A program made the position numbers and the translations under genes. Under the pieces are notes generated by a model. That model did no database searches, had not been told where the DNA came from, and worked only from the letters and a program-made list of their open reading frames with translations. A stretch of 64,000 bases of DNA. Source: Paracoccus zeaxanthinifaciens ATCC 21588. Lineage in GTDB: Bacteria > Pseudomonadota > Alphaproteobacteria > Rhodobacterales > Rhodobacteraceae. Below, one piece after another: positions 62,345 through 64,000 of this stretch (the first letter of the stretch is position 1; each line of letters opens with the position of its first letter). The stretch lies in assembly GCF_000420145.1 (NCBI RefSeq), contig NZ_ATUJ01000013.1, forward strand, positions 1-64,000, in the 5' to 3' direction.

Positions 62345-63172
62345 ATGTCAAGCGATCACAAGGGCGGCCTGATGGCCGGCAAGCGCGGCCTCATCATGGG
62401 GCTTGCCAACGACAAGTCGATTGCCTGGGGCATCGCCAGGGCGCTTGCATCCGAGGGGGCCGAGCTTGCCTTCAGCTATCAGGGTGAATCGCTCAAGAAG
62501 CGCGTCGACCCGCTGGCGGCCCAACTGGGCTCGAATACCGTGCTGCCCTGCGACGTGTCGGATGGCGAGTCGATCGACCAGCTGTTCGCGGCCCTGTCCG
62601 AGAAATGGGGCAAGATCGACTTCCTCGTCCACGCCATCGGCTTCTCGGACAAGGAACAGCTGCGCGGCCGCTATGCCGAGACCACGCGCGAGAACTTCCT
62701 GATGACGATGGACATTTCCGTCTACAGCTTCACCGCCGTCGCCCGTCGCGCCGCCGCGATGATGACGGATGGCGGCTCGATGCTGACGCTGACCTATTAC
62801 GGTGCCGAACGCGTCATGCCGCATTACAATGTCATGGGCGTCGCCAAGGCCGCGCTCGAGGCGTCCGTCCGCTACCTGGCCGAGGATTTCGGCAAGGACG
62901 ACATCCGCGTGAACGCGATCAGCGCGGGTCCGATCAAGACGCTGGCCGCTTCGGGCATCGGCGATTTCCGCTATATCATGAAGTGGAACGAGCTGAACTC
63001 TCCTCTGCGTCGCAATGTCACGCAGGAAGACGTTGGGAACTCGGCGCTGTACCTGCTGTCGCGCCTGGGTTCGGGCGTCACCGGCGAGACGCATCACGTC
63101 GATGCGGGCTATCACGTGGTGGGGATGAAGGCCGTGGACGCGCCCGACATCGCCACGACCAAGAAGGACTGA
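62345..63172 (+). CDS. fabI: Enoyl-ACP reductase FabI
   Basis: This 275-residue NADH-dependent enzyme ends each cycle of fatty-acid elongation. The cofactor site GLANDKSIAWGIARAL (19-34) is of the divergent SDR type. The catalytic Tyr161-x6-Lys168 (YNVMGVAK) and Tyr151/152 are in place, and AISAGPIKTLAASGIGDF follows. The ATG at 62345 has GGGGGAC upstream. It appears to head a run with the LysE-type exporter 13 bases later. Gly-rich substrate loop residues look normal for the triclosan-sensitive type (inference). Confidence 0.95.
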   Translation: MSSDHKGGLMAGKRGLIMGLANDKSIAWGIARALASEGAELAFSYQGESLKKRVDPLAAQLGSNTVLPCDVSDGESIDQLFAALSEKWGKIDFLVHAIGFSDKEQLRGRYAETTRENFLMTMDISVYSFTAVARRAAAMMTDGGSMLTLTYYGAERVMPHYNVMGVAKAALEASVRYLAEDFGKDDIRVNAISAGPIKTLAASGIGDFRYIMKWNELNSPLRRNVTQEDVGNSALYLLSRLGSGVTGETHHVDAGYHVVGMKAVDAPDIATTKKD

Positions 63173-63185
63173 GGACGGCAGGGCC

Positions 63186-63794
63186 TTGCTGAACATCACG
63201 CTGGATCAGCTGGCCCTGTTCGTGGCCACCCTGACGGCCGCGATCCTGTCGCCGGGTCCCGGCGTGATCGCGGTCAGCCAGGGGGCATTCTCGCTTGGGC
63301 GCAGGTCGGCGCTGGCCTATGGCTGGGGGCTGGCGCTCGGGGCGTCGTTCTGGTGCCTCTTTGCGCTGCTGGGGCTGACGGCGCTGTTCCGCGTCGCCCC
63401 CTGGACGCTGATCGCCATGAAGGTGGCGGGCGGCACCTACCTGATCCATATCGGGCTGAAGATGTGGCGCCATGCCGCCGATCCCCTGCCCGAGGGCGGA
63501 AATCCCGGCATGGGCTTTGCCGGCGGCATCGCGCTGAACATGTCGAACCCCAAGCCCGCGCTCTTCTACTCGGCCGTGCTGCTGTCGATCTTTCCCGCCA
63601 TCCTTGCCCCGATGGACAAGGGCGCGATCTACCTGACAGCCTTGTCGGTCGAGCTTTTCTTCTATACCGCGCTTGCATTGCTCATGGCGCTGCCGGTTCT
63701 CCGGAAACGCTATCACGCAGCCAAGTTCTGGATCGACCGCGGCGCGGGGCTGGCCATCGCCGCCCTCGGCGCCTCGCTGATCCTGCGTCACTGA
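63186..63794 (+). CDS. LysE/RhtB family amino-acid exporter
   Basis: This 202-residue protein has six hydrophobic segments and the LysE-family N-terminus VATLTAAILSPGPGVIAVSQ with the SPGPG motif at about 22-26, then GGTYLIHIGLKMWR and GIALNMSNPKPALFY. The start is TTG at 63186, with no better ATG nearby; the family N-terminus supports it. Members export amino acids or homoserine lactones; substrate unknown. It is 13 bases after fabI, so the two may share a transcript. Confidence 0.88.
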   Translation: MLNITLDQLALFVATLTAAILSPGPGVIAVSQGAFSLGRRSALAYGWGLALGASFWCLFALLGLTALFRVAPWTLIAMKVAGGTYLIHIGLKMWRHAADPLPEGGNPGMGFAGGIALNMSNPKPALFYSAVLLSIFPAILAPMDKGAIYLTALSVELFFYTALALLMALPVLRKRYHAAKFWIDRGAGLAIAALGASLILRH

Positions 63795-63830
63795 GAAGGC
63801 CCCGCCGGCCAGAATTGAAGGAAGGGAACG

Positions 63831-64000
63831 ATGAACGATCGCCTGCCCCACGAAAAAGGTTTTCACGTCAGCTGGGACCAGCTGCACCGCGACGCGCGCG
63901 CCCTGGCGTGGCGCCTTGACGGCAAGGACTGGCGCGCGGTCGTCGCGATCACCCGCGGCGGCCTTGTGCCCGCGATGATCGTCGCGCGCGAACTGGACAT
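63831..64000 (+). CDS. gpt: Xanthine phosphoribosyltransferase, N-terminal part (runs off window)
   Basis: The first 56 residues begin [20 protein letters not shown] and reach [20 protein letters not shown], which match the N-terminus of proteobacterial Gpt enzymes, including the ITRGGLVPA loop. Gpt salvages xanthine and guanine with PRPP. GAAGGAAGGGAACG lies upstream of the ATG at 63831. The PRPP-binding motif is beyond the window, so completeness cannot be judged. Confidence 0.85.
   Translation, partial: MNDRLPHEKGFHVSWDQLHRDARALAWRLDGKDWRAVVAITRGGLVPAMIVARELD

Overview
The window is a stretch of a high-GC alphaproteobacterial chromosome. Protein sequences and gene order point to the Rhodobacterales, most likely a Paracoccus. 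The strongest clue is the carotenoid cluster at 55200-60127: crtE faces a translationally coupled crtBIYZ operon, and there is no ketolase gene (crtW). This is the layout I recall for the zeaxanthin producer Paracoccus zeaxanthinifaciens (formerly Flavobacterium sp. R1534). The species call is from memory and no database search was run.

Layout. Positions 1-1939 are accessory DNA: the end of an IS5-type insertion sequence, the 3' stump of a DNA cytosine methyltransferase that it interrupts, a small unknown gene, and a tyrosine integrase whose end lies 77 bp from the 3' end of tRNA-Gly(CCC). This looks like the tRNA-proximal end of an integrated island that extends to the left of the window. 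From 2060 onward the DNA is ordinary core chromosome: trigger factor, SelD, lipoprotein export (lolD, lolC), radA, cvpA-purF, a Nudix-purK-purE operon, small heat-shock protein plus DUF1150, an MFS pump with a beta-propeller partner, a fused ATP sulfurylase/APS kinase, trxB with an Lrp-type regulator, pgeF-MidA-lgt, ubiK, rluD, rpoH with an unusual membrane protein, nadK and glyA.

Positions 28679-37012 are one long minus-strand leucine/isovalerate catabolic operon (liuA, an AMP-forming acyl-CoA synthetase, an LprI-like gene, liuB, liuD, liuE, liuC). It is followed by a cobalamin pair (phosphatase, cobD), a transglutaminase-like protein, a PAS/HisKA_2 sensor kinase, an AGE-family epimerase, Tex, a large cation/proton antiporter with a cNMP-type domain, an Old Yellow Enzyme, glnB-glnA and the NAD(P)H-hydrate repair enzyme. 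An AraC regulator whose 3' end runs into tRNA-Leu(TAG) diverges from a dehydrogenase/thiolase pair that leads into crtE. After crtZ come tRNA-Pro(TGG), a DUF192 protein, a double cold-shock-domain protein, pdxH, fabI, a LysE exporter and the start of a xanthine phosphoribosyltransferase gene.

How the genes work together. CrtE, B, I, Y and Z together account for zeaxanthin synthesis from farnesyl diphosphate. The liu operon makes and cleaves HMG-CoA, an intermediate that a mevalonate-using Paracoccus would share with isoprenoid synthesis. Many minus-strand operons overlap by 4 or 8 bases at stop/start junctions, which suggests translational coupling. No intergenic gap exceeds about 220 bases. 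I found no CRISPR array, rRNA, replication origin or convincing riboswitch.
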